Part shown: one piece after another, positions 16,860-25,745 of the stretch
Layout of the letters: each line of letters starts with the position of its first letter
Numbering within the stretch: position 1 is the stretch's first letter
Source of the DNA: Polyangiaceae bacterium
GTDB lineage: Bacteria; Myxococcota_A; Polyangia; Polyangiales; Polyangiaceae
Reading direction: 5' to 3'
DNA length: 64,000 bases
Assembly: GCA_016712345.1 (NCBI GenBank)
Contig: JADJRH010000011.1
Coordinates: 434,001 to 498,000, forward strand
Notes under the pieces: model-generated
What the model saw: only the letters and a program-made list of their open reading frames with translations
Told to the model about the DNA's origin: nothing
Databases searched by the model: none
Program-made: the position numbers and the translations under genes

Positions 16860-17972
16860 CTATGCGGCCCGCTTGTAGAATGGGGTTTTGACAACCACGG
16901 CTTCTACCTGTTTGCCGCGGCAGTCGACAAGGAAGGTTTGACCGATATTGGCCATGGCTGAGGGAAGGTACCCGAGGCCGATGTTTTTACCAACGGTGGG
17001 TGCGGGGCTGCCACTTGTGCAAATGCCAACGCGCTCACCCGCGGAGTTGAGGAGCGGGTAGCCGTGGCGGGCGATGCCTCTTCCTGTCATTTCAAACCCG
17101 ACGATCTTACGGGTAGGTCCGTTGGCTTTGACCGCTGCCAGGGCGGCTTTGCCCAGAAAGTCAGATTTGTCAAACTTGACTACCCACGAGAGGCCCGCCT
17201 CAATGGGGTTGGTTGTTTCGTCAATGTCGTTGCCGTAGAGCGACAGGCGAGCCTCCAAACGAAGGGTGTCACGCGCTCCGAGGCCGGCAGGAACAAGGCC
17301 GTGTTCGCGCCCGAGATCGAGAAGCGTGCGCCACACGTGGGCGGCGTCGGACGGGGCGCAGAACAGTTCTACCCCGTCTTCTCCGGTGTACCCCGTGCGC
17401 GCAACTGTGCAGTGCGCATTGGCGAGAACGGCGTCTCGGAAGTGGAAGCTCTTGAGTTCACCCAGTTTGGGGCCGTCTCCCCCGGCGAGGGCCGCGATTG
17501 CGAGGGCTTTGGGGCCTTGCAGCGCGATCATGGATGTTTTGTCGGACACATCTTCAAACTCGCAGTGGTCTTTGGCTGCGGCGGCGAAGTGGGCGGACAT
17601 TTTGGCGCGATTGCCGGCGTTGCAGACGATGAGCCAATGTTCGGCGGAAACGCGGTAGACGATGAGGTCGTCGAGAATGGTGCCCGCCTCGTTGCAGGCG
17701 CATGTGTACACAGCCTGACCGTCGACGAGTTTGGAAGCGTCTTGGGTGATGAGGTAGTTCACCACCTGGCCGGCGTATTGCCCTTTGAGGAGCAGCTCGC
17801 CCATGTGCGATGTGTCGAACATGCCCGCGGCGGTGCGCACGGCGCGATGCTCGTCGGAAATGCCCACGTATTGAACCGGCATTTCCCACCCGGCGAAGGG
17901 AACCAGCTTGCCGCCGGCTTTTTGATGCTCTTCAAACAGCGGTGTACGCAGCAACGTTTCGGTGGTGGACAC
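16860..17972 (-). CDS. gcvT: Glycine cleavage system T protein (aminomethyltransferase)
   Basis: 370 residues, full length. Recognisable motifs: TPLFEEHQKAGGKLVPFAGWEMPVQY at the start, FDTSHMGE, NAGNRAKMSAH, ALQGPKA, RTGYTGEDGVELF (folate-binding site), GLGARDTLRLEARLSLYGND, and the C-terminal GYPLL and VGICTSGSPAPTVGKNIGLGY. It transfers the methylene group from the H-protein-bound aminomethyl to tetrahydrofolate, releasing ammonia. It is the first gene of the gcvT-gcvH pair. I saw no glycine riboswitch in the short gap upstream (17973-18032). Confidence 0.97.
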   Translation of the reverse strand: MSTTETLLRTPLFEEHQKAGGKLVPFAGWEMPVQYVGISDEHRAVRTAAGMFDTSHMGELLLKGQYAGQVVNYLITQDASKLVDGQAVYTCACNEAGTILDDLIVYRVSAEHWLIVCNAGNRAKMSAHFAAAAKDHCEFEDVSDKTSMIALQGPKALAIAALAGGDGPKLGELKSFHFRDAVLANAHCTVARTGYTGEDGVELFCAPSDAAHVWRTLLDLGREHGLVPAGLGARDTLRLEARLSLYGNDIDETTNPIEAGLSWVVKFDKSDFLGKAALAAVKANGPTRKIVGFEMTGRGIARHGYPLLNSAGERVGICTSGSPAPTVGKNIGLGYLPSAMANIGQTFLVDCRGKQVEAVVVKTPFYKRAA

Positions 17973-18032
17973 GCGGCGTTTTTATCTTGGATTGCGCGTC
18001 GGCGGAAGCGCGATTGCGGCGCGGCGATGCGT

Positions 18033-18608
18033 TCACTCAAAACGTTTGGGATCGACTTTGCGATCTTTGGGATCAAACCCGGGCTGATCCCAAGGGTCTG
18101 TGGGCTTGACGATGTCTTTGGCCGGCAGGCGCGTCACGTCGCGCACGCTGATGCCGAGGCCTTCGCCGCCCCACATCCAGATGTGAATGTCGAGGTTCAG
18201 CGTGGGGTTGTCTTTGAGGGTTGCGTTTTTGAAGGTTGCGGTTGTGGGGCCGGTTTCAACGCTGGTGGCAATCACACGCGAGCGAACGTAGGCGACGAGG
18301 CGTTCAAAAGGGACTTCACCCCGAGCCTGAACCGCGTCTTTGAAGCGGTGTTCGACAACGAATTTATGCGGGAGGGGAAAGCCAAACGCCTTTTCGGTGC
18401 CCTCCAACACTTCATTCGGGTCAACGCGATCGACGGCGGCTGCGGTGGGCGCAGCGGTGTGTACACGTTGAGGCGGCGGCGGAGGTGGATCTGTCGAGCA
18501 GGACGAGACGAAACAATATGTGTACACCAGCGCCGCCGCGCCATGGAAGCGAGTTGTTGCGAGCGCGGCATTTGAGGATGAACGACGATTTGGGGCGTAG
18601 CGCGGCAT
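18033..18608 (-). CDS. Small lipoprotein of unknown function after pilY1
   Basis: 191 residues from the ATG at 18608; a TTG at 18641 that overlaps the pilY1 stop is an alternative and would couple it to pilY1. The N-terminus is basic, then hydrophobic (AALVYTYCFVSSC), giving a plausible lipobox before a run of Pro (STDPPPPPPQ). The rest is a soluble domain with FPLPHKFVVEHRFKDAVQARG and a late Trp/Asp/Pro-rich end (PTDPWDQPGFDPKDRK). No family is recognised. It is the last gene of the pilin operon by position and may be an accessory envelope factor. Confidence 0.6.
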   Translation of the reverse strand: MPRYAPNRRSSSNAALATTRFHGAAALVYTYCFVSSCSTDPPPPPPQRVHTAAPTAAAVDRVDPNEVLEGTEKAFGFPLPHKFVVEHRFKDAVQARGEVPFERLVAYVRSRVIATSVETGPTTATFKNATLKDNPTLNLDIHIWMWGGEGLGISVRDVTRLPAKDIVKPTDPWDQPGFDPKDRKVDPKRFE

Positions 18609-18633
18609 TGGGCGGTTACTTTGTGATGTGTAC

Positions 18634-21600
18634 TCATTCAATCACGGAAGCCCATGAGTCGATGCGCGTTGTGACTCGGGGCGGCGGCAGCGTTTTTGTG
18701 TTGAACACGGCATTGACGCCCTGCTGCTGGCCGGCGGGCTTGCCCGACACTTGGTAAACGAGTTGAAACTCTCCGGCGCTTCCACCTGTGAGGCTCATGT
18801 AACCGCCGAAATATGCGTCGCTCACGGTGGTTGTGTCGGCGCACGACGGTGTTTGCGTAACGGCGACACCAAACACAATTGAGTTGGGGCCTTGGCTTTG
18901 CGACTTGATAGCGGAGTTGTTTGGGTCGAGACGACCGTCGCCGGTTTTGTAATCGACACCCCAGAGTTTGCCCTCACCGTAGGTACACACGTTGCCGGAG
19001 AGAGCGATATCTTCAGGGCGGAATGATGCGAAATATGCGGTTCCGGCGAAGAGTGAGATGGGCCCGGTGACTCGCTCGCCGTTCGCCATGTCGATGCGGA
19101 AGTTGTACTTGGTTTTGAACGATGCTCCGACGGGCTCCTCGGTAATTGACCAGAGAAGCGTCTTGGGTGTGAGCGACGTGAAGATCTCTTGGTCGCCTGT
19201 GGAGAAGAGCAATACGGGTTGACCGATATTGTCGATGGATACGACGGGCGGCGTTTGGATGGGCTCGCCTAAGTTGGCCGCTTCGCCTGTGTACGCATCC
19301 CAAATCATGTCGATTGTCCAAAACGAGGGGTTTGTTTTGGACATGTCCACGCGCCAAAGCGTGCCGTCGGCGTCGCCGAGGTAGATGCGATTGGAAATCT
19401 GTCCGGCGCGCGCGGGGTACGGAACGGGTACACCCGTGAGCGGTGAATCGAACGGGGCGACAGTGACTTTGCCAGGATCGACAGTGGCGTTAAACGTTGC
19501 TTTTGGCGAAACGAATGAACGAATGACCTCACCGGTGTCGAGGCGAACGATGGTGAGCGTTCTACCGGCGCCCGGACCCCAACAACGTGTGGATGTGCGC
19601 GGTGGAAGATCGACTTTGGAATAAGGGCCGGGGTCAACGCGCGCACATGTTCCGGGGTCGAGCGGATCGGCGCCGCCGGGAAGAATCGCCACGGCGACAT
19701 CGCGCGGCGGGCTGACGTTGTCGGAAATGGAAACCGTTGCGATGGCCGGTGTTGGAACCGAAGAACCAAACAAAGGTGACCCGAGTGCATCTTGTGAGAG
19801 CTGCCACAAAAACTCGGGTTTTGTAGGGTCACTCACATCAAGAGCGAAGTAGAAACCTCCGCCGCCGCCGGCTCCCGCGAGAAGGATGGTGCGCCAGTTG
19901 GCGCCGCCCGGACCGCCGCCCGCAACCGCCTGAGCGCTTGACCGTTCAAGCACGATGTCACGCACGACCACCTGTCCGTCGAGCAAGATGGATTGTTGGT
20001 TATACGTGGTGAGCAGTTTTGGAAGGACCGCGGGCGGAATGAACGACCAAAGTTCGTTATTTTGGAGTTGGTCAACTTTGAGCGTGTCGTTTGGATTGTT
20101 GGCCGCGACCTTGAACGCGTGGAGCTGACCGTCGGTGCTCGCAACGTAGAGCATTGTGGGCCGCCCGGCCTGCGCGAGAGCAAACTGATCGTACGATTCG
20201 TCGCGCAGAAACTCGTTGGGCGGGCCGTGTACAACCGGAGTTGAGTGGTAGATGCTGCCGAGTTCACACCCCATTGTTTGACCGGTGATTGGATCCGTCA
20301 CTGTGCAACCGCTCGAATCGCGCGTGGGTAGACCGGCATCGACTTCACCCACTTCCCACCGAACGAGGCGTTGTGTACACGTGGTGGCGGAGTTGGTTCC
20401 AAGTTGAGCTTGGCACTGATTGGGTGGCAAAACGGGGTTGATTCCAAACGCTTCTGGAGAAGTGGAAACTGTGGACGCAAACGCGGGCCCGGCTTGCGGA
20501 GTGCCCGAGTTGGTTGCGGCTCCGCTGTAGAGCCCCAATCCGTCGTCTTGACCAAGTGCGGCCAGTTTGGGGCGAATGCTGCGCGCCGAGTGGATGAGCG
20601 CTCCGGCACTGTTGCCAATGACCGTCATGAACTTGCGCGGATTGCCGGCGTCGTTCGAGTTGATGTTGCGAGCGAAGTTGTCACCCTTCGCAAAATCAAC
20701 GGCCTGCGGCTCGCTCTTTTTGGGAGCGCCGCCTCCGGGGCTTATGCACTTGTAACGTTCGCGAACAAGGCGACCTACCCAGAGCGGGGAGTTGAGCGGT
20801 GTATCGAATTGAGCACCGAAGCGGTAGCCCACCGCTTCTGCATTCCCCTGCGCTGTCGACGATGCTGCGGTGCTTCCAAACGCGGGGATTGTGCGTGTTT
20901 TGGAGCCGGCGGTGATTGCACCGAGAACGGTTGAAAGCGCAGCTTTGAGGCCGCCTTTGTCGTCGGCGAAATAGGCTTTGTCGGTTTTTCCTTCAACTGC
21001 AATGCGCGCGAGCGTGCAACACGCTGCGAGTGCGTCGGTTGCGTTTTCGCATTGTCCGCCGGGTTGAAAGTCGTTGTCGGTGAGCGTGTTGCAATCGATC
21101 CCGGCGGCTTGCGACAAGCCGAAGCCGATGGCGAACGTTTGCACGCGCGTTTCGTCGGGGCCGTTCGTTGCCATGTCGGCGGCGATGAGATGTGGCTCGT
21201 CGTACGGGCAAACACCGTTGCCGGTGCCGCACCCTTCTTTGCGAAGATCGAGGTTTGGCTCACCGTCGGAGAGAACAATGACAAACGTTTTTCGACAGCC
21301 GCCCTTCCAATAATCGTCGCCCTGTGGGCCCATTTTTTTGGTGGTGGATGGGTCGATGGAGTTGTCGGCGTAAATGAAATCGCGCGCGTCGGAGAGCATG
21401 CCGGCGAGCGGTGTTGCGCCGTACGGACGCATGGCGAGCAGCGCGAGTTGAATGTGATCGTTGTTTGCCAAAAGCGTTGCGGCGTTTGCGTCGGGATCGC
21501 CGAACGGCATGAGGCGACCTTCCCACGGAGGAGCCGCCGGATTGCGCGCGCCCACTTCATAAACGCCTGTGCCGCAGTTGGGCGGATTGCCGGCCGCGGG

Positions 21601-22287
21601 ACTTCCGCCGCCTTGCCAATCGAGGAAATAACTCCATGTGCCCTGCACGCCCGTGCCGAGTGCATAGTTGTTGCCCGATGCGCCGGTGCCCGGATCTTTG
21701 AGCGGATCGAACGTCATCAGTCCGAAACGCGCGCGATCGGCGAATGTGTCAAGAAGGCCGTCGGCCACTTGTTGAAAGCCGGGGGCGGCACATGCGGCGC
21801 CCGTGCTGTTCCACGGATGAAACTTGATCGCATTGACAGGCCAACCCGGCCAACCCGCGCCCAAATCGCCGGGGCCGGGTGTGCAGTCATTGGACAAAAT
21901 GCGGTGAAAAGGAAGGTGATACGACACGTCGTACGGAGCTATGCCGGAGACTGTGTACTCATTTTCGAACGGGGAATTTTTGGCGCGTGACTCTGCATGG
22001 CAAGAGAAATTTTGGAACGACCCGGTGAGCACCGATACAAGCGTTGCCCAGCGATTTTCGTTGGTGGCGCCCGGCCCTGAAGGCGCTTTGCATTTGTTCT
22101 GCGCATCAAGCTCGGGCGGCGAACCGTCGGCCATGTACTCCATGGAGCCCGACGTATCGACGAGAAGAAGAACGTTGGGCAGCGGCGGCGTGAGGTCTGC
22201 CTGTGCGTACACAAGCGCCGAGTGTCCCAATGCGGTGCCGCCCGAAAGTGCGGCAAGAATCAGTTTTGAGCCAAAGTGACGTCGCAT
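18634..22287 (-). CDS. pilY1: PilY1-like type IV pilus tip adhesin
   Basis: 1217 residues from the ATG at 22287, which gives a signal peptide (MRRHFGSKLILAALSGG, cleavage near VYAQA). The N-terminal part is a von Willebrand A domain with the metal site motif DTSGSME and a later DVSYHL/GLMTFDP pattern; two Cys-rich insertions follow. The C-terminal half matches the PilY1 beta-propeller domain (MLYVASTDGQLHAFKV, ELWSFIPPAVLPKLL, WRTILLAGAGGGGGFYFALDVSDP, GDADGTLWRVDMS). The acidic GDADG loop resembles the calcium-binding loop needed for pilus control in Pseudomonas. It is the fifth gene in the minor-pilin operon. Confidence 0.93.
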   Translation of the reverse strand: MRRHFGSKLILAALSGGTALGHSALVYAQADLTPPLPNVLLLVDTSGSMEYMADGSPPELDAQNKCKAPSGPGATNENRWATLVSVLTGSFQNFSCHAESRAKNSPFENEYTVSGIAPYDVSYHLPFHRILSNDCTPGPGDLGAGWPGWPVNAIKFHPWNSTGAACAAPGFQQVADGLLDTFADRARFGLMTFDPLKDPGTGASGNNYALGTGVQGTWSYFLDWQGGGSPAAGNPPNCGTGVYEVGARNPAAPPWEGRLMPFGDPDANAATLLANNDHIQLALLAMRPYGATPLAGMLSDARDFIYADNSIDPSTTKKMGPQGDDYWKGGCRKTFVIVLSDGEPNLDLRKEGCGTGNGVCPYDEPHLIAADMATNGPDETRVQTFAIGFGLSQAAGIDCNTLTDNDFQPGGQCENATDALAACCTLARIAVEGKTDKAYFADDKGGLKAALSTVLGAITAGSKTRTIPAFGSTAASSTAQGNAEAVGYRFGAQFDTPLNSPLWVGRLVRERYKCISPGGGAPKKSEPQAVDFAKGDNFARNINSNDAGNPRKFMTVIGNSAGALIHSARSIRPKLAALGQDDGLGLYSGAATNSGTPQAGPAFASTVSTSPEAFGINPVLPPNQCQAQLGTNSATTCTQRLVRWEVGEVDAGLPTRDSSGCTVTDPITGQTMGCELGSIYHSTPVVHGPPNEFLRDESYDQFALAQAGRPTMLYVASTDGQLHAFKVAANNPNDTLKVDQLQNNELWSFIPPAVLPKLLTTYNQQSILLDGQVVVRDIVLERSSAQAVAGGGPGGANWRTILLAGAGGGGGFYFALDVSDPTKPEFLWQLSQDALGSPLFGSSVPTPAIATVSISDNVSPPRDVAVAILPGGADPLDPGTCARVDPGPYSKVDLPPRTSTRCWGPGAGRTLTIVRLDTGEVIRSFVSPKATFNATVDPGKVTVAPFDSPLTGVPVPYPARAGQISNRIYLGDADGTLWRVDMSKTNPSFWTIDMIWDAYTGEAANLGEPIQTPPVVSIDNIGQPVLLFSTGDQEIFTSLTPKTLLWSITEEPVGASFKTKYNFRIDMANGERVTGPISLFAGTAYFASFRPEDIALSGNVCTYGEGKLWGVDYKTGDGRLDPNNSAIKSQSQGPNSIVFGVAVTQTPSCADTTTVSDAYFGGYMSLTGGSAGEFQLVYQVSGKPAGQQQGVNAVFNTKTLPPPRVTTRIDSWASVIE

Positions 22288-22295
22288 GGTGAACC

Positions 22296-23108
22296 TCACG
22301 GCGTTAAGGGGCGAGGTGCCGGATTGGTAAGCGGCCCCACAACAACATGCGCGCGCCACGCTTGAACGCTCGCGGATGCGGCCAGTTCTTTTGCAACGGC
22401 CGCAGTGTCGGAAGGATCGACCACCGGGCGGAGTTGCCCGATGGCTGTGAGCGTGACGGCGAGATATCCGAGTTTCACAGGGCTTTCGGCGTTGAGCGCC
22501 TCCCCTGGAACCGGCGGCGATGCAGGCATGAGGTCGGTGAGATCGATGTTGAAGTCGGCCTCGATGGAGGCGGGACCGAGGCCGCCCGGAATGTTCGCAA
22601 CGCTGTCGGCCGGCACAATGAGCGGCGTTCCCGCTTCGTCTTCGAGCTGCTTAATGCCCATTGGGTAACACGTGGCGTTGGGCACCAACGCAAACCCGTA
22701 ACATTTGGGATCGTTCGCCGCGGGTGCGTATTGCGGCATTTGGTTGACGTAGCGCTGCGGGTCGCGAGCCAGCGCCGCCATGGCGTTCATCACCGCGTAC
22801 TCGGTGACGTAGCGAGTTTGCGACAGTTGTTTGCTGCTGCCGGCCACTGCGGTGGATACCGTGGATGAATGCGCCGCGTAGGCACCGACGCCGGCAAGCA
22901 TCATCAGCACAAGAAACACAATGAGCACCGCGGCTCCACGTTGATCGCGCCTTCGTTTTGCGCGCGCAATGAGGTGCGCGTGTGTACACAAAGCGGATTG
23001 TGCTGAACGGCTTGCCGTTTGTGTACGCATTTCACGAGCCGTTGACGACAGCGACCAATGTGTACTCAAAGTTGAAACCGGCGGTTGGTTTTGCATGGGG
23101 CCGCTCAC
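22296..23108 (-). CDS. pilX: PilX-like minor pilin
   Basis: 270 residues from a GTG at 23108 that overlaps the pilW stop by 4 bp. An Arg-rich leader (RAKRRRDQRG) precedes the hydrophobic helix AAVLIVFLVLMMLAGVGAYA; the sequence RGAAVLIV matches the PilX family type, lacking the classic F at +1. After the helix comes STAVAGSSKQLSQTRYVTEYAVMNA and a globular domain with two Cys (CYGFALVPNATC) that could form a disulfide. The family primes pilus assembly together with PilV, PilW and PilY1. The leader of about 60 residues before the cleavage site is long; a later start is possible. Confidence 0.8.
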   Translation of the reverse strand: MSGPMQNQPPVSTLSTHWSLSSTAREMRTQTASRSAQSALCTHAHLIARAKRRRDQRGAAVLIVFLVLMMLAGVGAYAAHSSTVSTAVAGSSKQLSQTRYVTEYAVMNAMAALARDPQRYVNQMPQYAPAANDPKCYGFALVPNATCYPMGIKQLEDEAGTPLIVPADSVANIPGGLGPASIEADFNIDLTDLMPASPPVPGEALNAESPVKLGYLAVTLTAIGQLRPVVDPSDTAAVAKELAASASVQAWRAHVVVGPLTNPAPRPLTP

Positions 23109-24313
23109 CAGTATTTCACCAGATTTTGCAGGGCTACCTGCGTATAAAGAGTGCGAAGACGGGCGTATGAGGGGTTGGTGGCAATGCCCAACTTGAACCT
23201 GTAACGACGGCCGTCGGGACCGCCGGCAATGTCGGAAACCCGATCGGGTGCCCGAGCGCGCGTGGAGAACCGAATGTTCACAGAGCGCAGCGTTTCAGGC
23301 GGTGTTGTGTAGATGAGCGGGTTCGCCGGGAGCGGCGCGGGAATGTCGGTCATTCCGTTGTTGCCCGGCGCGATAAACGAAATGCCAAACTTGAGATCGA
23401 CCGCAAATTCAGCCACGAGTTCAAGCGTGTTTGCGATGGGCAAACCCTGCGGATCAAGCTCGACGCGCGTGAGTTCTGTGCGGCGGTCGTCGCCGGTGCC
23501 CGCGGCCGCGAGTGGGGCGACGAGAGGACCGTACGTAGGATGTCCTTTGAGGGACTGAAGTTCGTAACGAACAACCGCGATGGCGTTGACTTTGCAGTCC
23601 CAACAATCGGCCCTGTATCCCTTTGGATTGGCGCCGACGGCGGGCACAACAGGCGTGGTTTGAAGGCCCAGAACGAGCTGATCTCCGGTGAGCGAAACGC
23701 CGTTTGAAAGACCGAAGATTTGGTTTCCTTCCGGCGTCACAATTCGAATGATGCGGTCGGGTTTGAAGATCGCTTGAAACTTGGGCAAACAGGTTGCGAG
23801 CGGGGCCTCGCGACACGTGCGCTTTACCTGAGAGTTATTGGTTTCAAGAAAGACAACTTTGCCAACGCCGCCCGGCTGAATGGTGCGAATGGGAAACTCC
23901 TCGGAGTTGTCGACGCTGGAGGCGATTGTGATGTCGTCGGGCGCAAACCCGTTGGCGGTGCTGTCGGCGAGATCGGGACCGTGGGCGACCACCGAGCCGG
24001 CGTCTCCAATTCGCACGGCGCGGAGATTGGCGAGGAGCGGCGGCCACGTTCCCGATTCGTTACAAACAAATGGGTCTGTGGTGATGTTGGGCGTGGATAA
24101 AAAACCGGCGCGCCCGATGTCACTCGCCAGCCGCTGAAGCCCGAGCGAAGCGGACATTTGGGCAGCCGTGATGCGGGTTTCTTCTTGAAAGACGGCGGCC
24201 GAATTTCGAGCGAGCAAAAAGGCCGCCGCGGACACGATAAGACCCGCCGTGGTGGCCACAAGAAGCTCGACCAGTGTGAAACCACGCTGCCTCGCGCGCT
24301 TCGCGGTGTTCAT
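23105..24313 (-). CDS. pilW: PilW-like minor pilin
   Basis: 402 residues from the ATG at 24313, which overlaps the pilV stop (ATGA). The class III signal is textbook: MNTAKRARQRG followed by FTLVELLVATTAGLIVSAAAF, with Glu at +5. A long globular domain follows with Cys pairs (CWDCKV, CREAPLATC) and beta-rich blocks. The second half has TELTRVELD and ISFIAPGNNG. It should be cleaved by the prepilin peptidase and packed at the pilus tip. Operon context with pilV and pilX supports the assignment. Confidence 0.88.
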   Translation of the reverse strand: MNTAKRARQRGFTLVELLVATTAGLIVSAAAFLLARNSAAVFQEETRITAAQMSASLGLQRLASDIGRAGFLSTPNITTDPFVCNESGTWPPLLANLRAVRIGDAGSVVAHGPDLADSTANGFAPDDITIASSVDNSEEFPIRTIQPGGVGKVVFLETNNSQVKRTCREAPLATCLPKFQAIFKPDRIIRIVTPEGNQIFGLSNGVSLTGDQLVLGLQTTPVVPAVGANPKGYRADCWDCKVNAIAVVRYELQSLKGHPTYGPLVAPLAAAGTGDDRRTELTRVELDPQGLPIANTLELVAEFAVDLKFGISFIAPGNNGMTDIPAPLPANPLIYTTPPETLRSVNIRFSTRARAPDRVSDIAGGPDGRRYRFKLGIATNPSYARLRTLYTQVALQNLVKYW

Positions 24314-24897
24314 GGTAGCTCCTGAACCATTGAGCCCGTTGTGATGTACACAGCGCCGTAGCCGGCCTGCGCGATGTCGGCAGTCATGTCGAAGAGAATG
24401 GGGGCCGCGCAGTCGATCGCATCGAAGTTGCGTCGGTAGGTCACGCGGATGGTGCTGTTGATCATTTTGGGCGTGATGAATCGGTAACGAATGTGTGTGC
24501 AATACGCGGTGATCGCCGGGTCGGCCGCGTCGACGATGTCGGCACCGATGGGATCGGCTTCAGGCGATGCCTGATTTGCGTACGCAGCGGGAAGTGTCCA
24601 AACATCGGGCGAGATCGCCGCGGTTTTAAGCCACCGAGTTTCATTTATGTCGGAAGGCTGCGCGGAGTTCCACACCATGGCGTCGGCCCGAAGACGTTCT
24701 GCCCACCGATTGGCAATGGCGGTGCTTGCCGAGATTGAACGGGCGCTCGCGTTGCCCACAACGGCCACTTTTTGCATGGCGATGACACCCGTGGCTCCAA
24801 CGGCCAGCACTCCCATCGCCATTGCCACTTCGATCATTGTGTAGCCGCGTTGTGTACGCTTTGTTTTGCGGCTTTGCGGCTTTGTCGAAAAGCTCAT
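24310..24897 (-). CDS. pilV: PilV-like minor pilin
   Basis: 195 residues; the ATG at 24897 overlaps the stop of the upstream gene by 4 bp. Leader MSFSTKPQSRKTKRTQRG and mature N-terminus YTMIEVAMAMGVLAVGATGVIAM, with Glu at +5. The globular part contains ANRWAERLRADAM, a feature of PilV proteins, and a Cys pair (YCTHIRY, IDCAAP). It belongs to the priming complex of type IV pili. Confidence 0.86.
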   Translation of the reverse strand: MSFSTKPQSRKTKRTQRGYTMIEVAMAMGVLAVGATGVIAMQKVAVVGNASARSISASTAIANRWAERLRADAMVWNSAQPSDINETRWLKTAAISPDVWTLPAAYANQASPEADPIGADIVDAADPAITAYCTHIRYRFITPKMINSTIRVTYRRNFDAIDCAAPILFDMTADIAQAGYGAVYITTGSMVQELP

Positions 24898-25634
24898 AAC
24901 GCGAACCTCGCGATGCCGTCGGGAGGCACAAAGACGATGCGTTCAACGTTCGTTTTTGTGTTTTTCACCTTGAAACTCGGCACGCCGGTGAGCGGCACAA
25001 ATGGGCCGGCATTTGAAAATCGAACGTGGGCGGTACCGTCGGGCGCGAAGCAGATCTCACCAAAAGTTTGATCGCTGCCGCCCATGTCGACCAACTTGAG
25101 CTGCGCCAACTCGTAGATGCCCTGTTCAAAATTGTGTACACTTAAAGGGCGCGTGTCTGTGGAAGCCGCGCTCCAATCCGCGGTGAGGCATGACTTGGTG
25201 AGGCCTTGACCCGCGGCGACAATGAGCGCTTCGCGTGTTTTCAGCACGCCTTTGGCCGACGCTGCTCCGTCCCATTGAACGGTGACGGCAACGCCGCGCG
25301 CGAGGGATCGCATGCGCGCTTCTCGAAACGTTTCTGCGATCTGAAGGCCCGCGCGAACGACGCGGCGGTCGCGCATCATGGCGATAAACGAAGGTGTTGC
25401 GAGGGCGGCGAGGAGCGCGATGATCACAATCGCGGCCAACATTTCGACCATTGTGAAGCCGCGCTTCCCGAGGGATTGTTTTGCTCTGCGAAGAGCGGCC
25501 GTTTCGCCCCGGGTTGAGGCCCAAATAACGATGCTCGGCGCGTTGGTCGCCCAACCACGACCCGCAACAGATTGCAACGACAAACGCGGTTGAGCGAGCA
25601 CGGAGGGCTTTTCTTGAAATGCGCTGCGGTTCAC
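24894..25634 (-). CDS. FimT/GspH-like pseudopilin
   Basis: 246 residues from a GTG at 25634. The prepilin site GKRG|FTMVEMLAAIVIIALLAALATPSFIAMM is clear with Glu at +5, and the segment REARMRSLARGVAVTVQW is typical of the GspH/FimT fold. The leader upstream of the cleavage site would be about 58 residues, much longer than normal, so the true start may be downstream, although no better ATG/GTG with a good site was found. It opens the operon fimT-pilV-pilW-pilX-pilY1 in which all coding overlaps are 4 bp or close to it. Confidence 0.8.
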   Translation of the reverse strand: MNRSAFQEKPSVLAQPRLSLQSVAGRGWATNAPSIVIWASTRGETAALRRAKQSLGKRGFTMVEMLAAIVIIALLAALATPSFIAMMRDRRVVRAGLQIAETFREARMRSLARGVAVTVQWDGAASAKGVLKTREALIVAAGQGLTKSCLTADWSAASTDTRPLSVHNFEQGIYELAQLKLVDMGGSDQTFGEICFAPDGTAHVRFSNAGPFVPLTGVPSFKVKNTKTNVERIVFVPPDGIARFAL

Positions 25635-25745
25635 CGAAAGGGACGACTAGGCAAGGCCTGTGCCCTCGCTGCGCGAGCTTGTTCAGCGAAGAAAGCGGGG
25701 TTTGGTGAACGCCGGGCGGCCTCGGGTGCTAACGATTGCGCTTGT

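Noticed and set aside
17973..18032. Glycine riboswitch before gcvT
   Set aside because: The gap is only 60 bp and shows no conserved riboswitch core.
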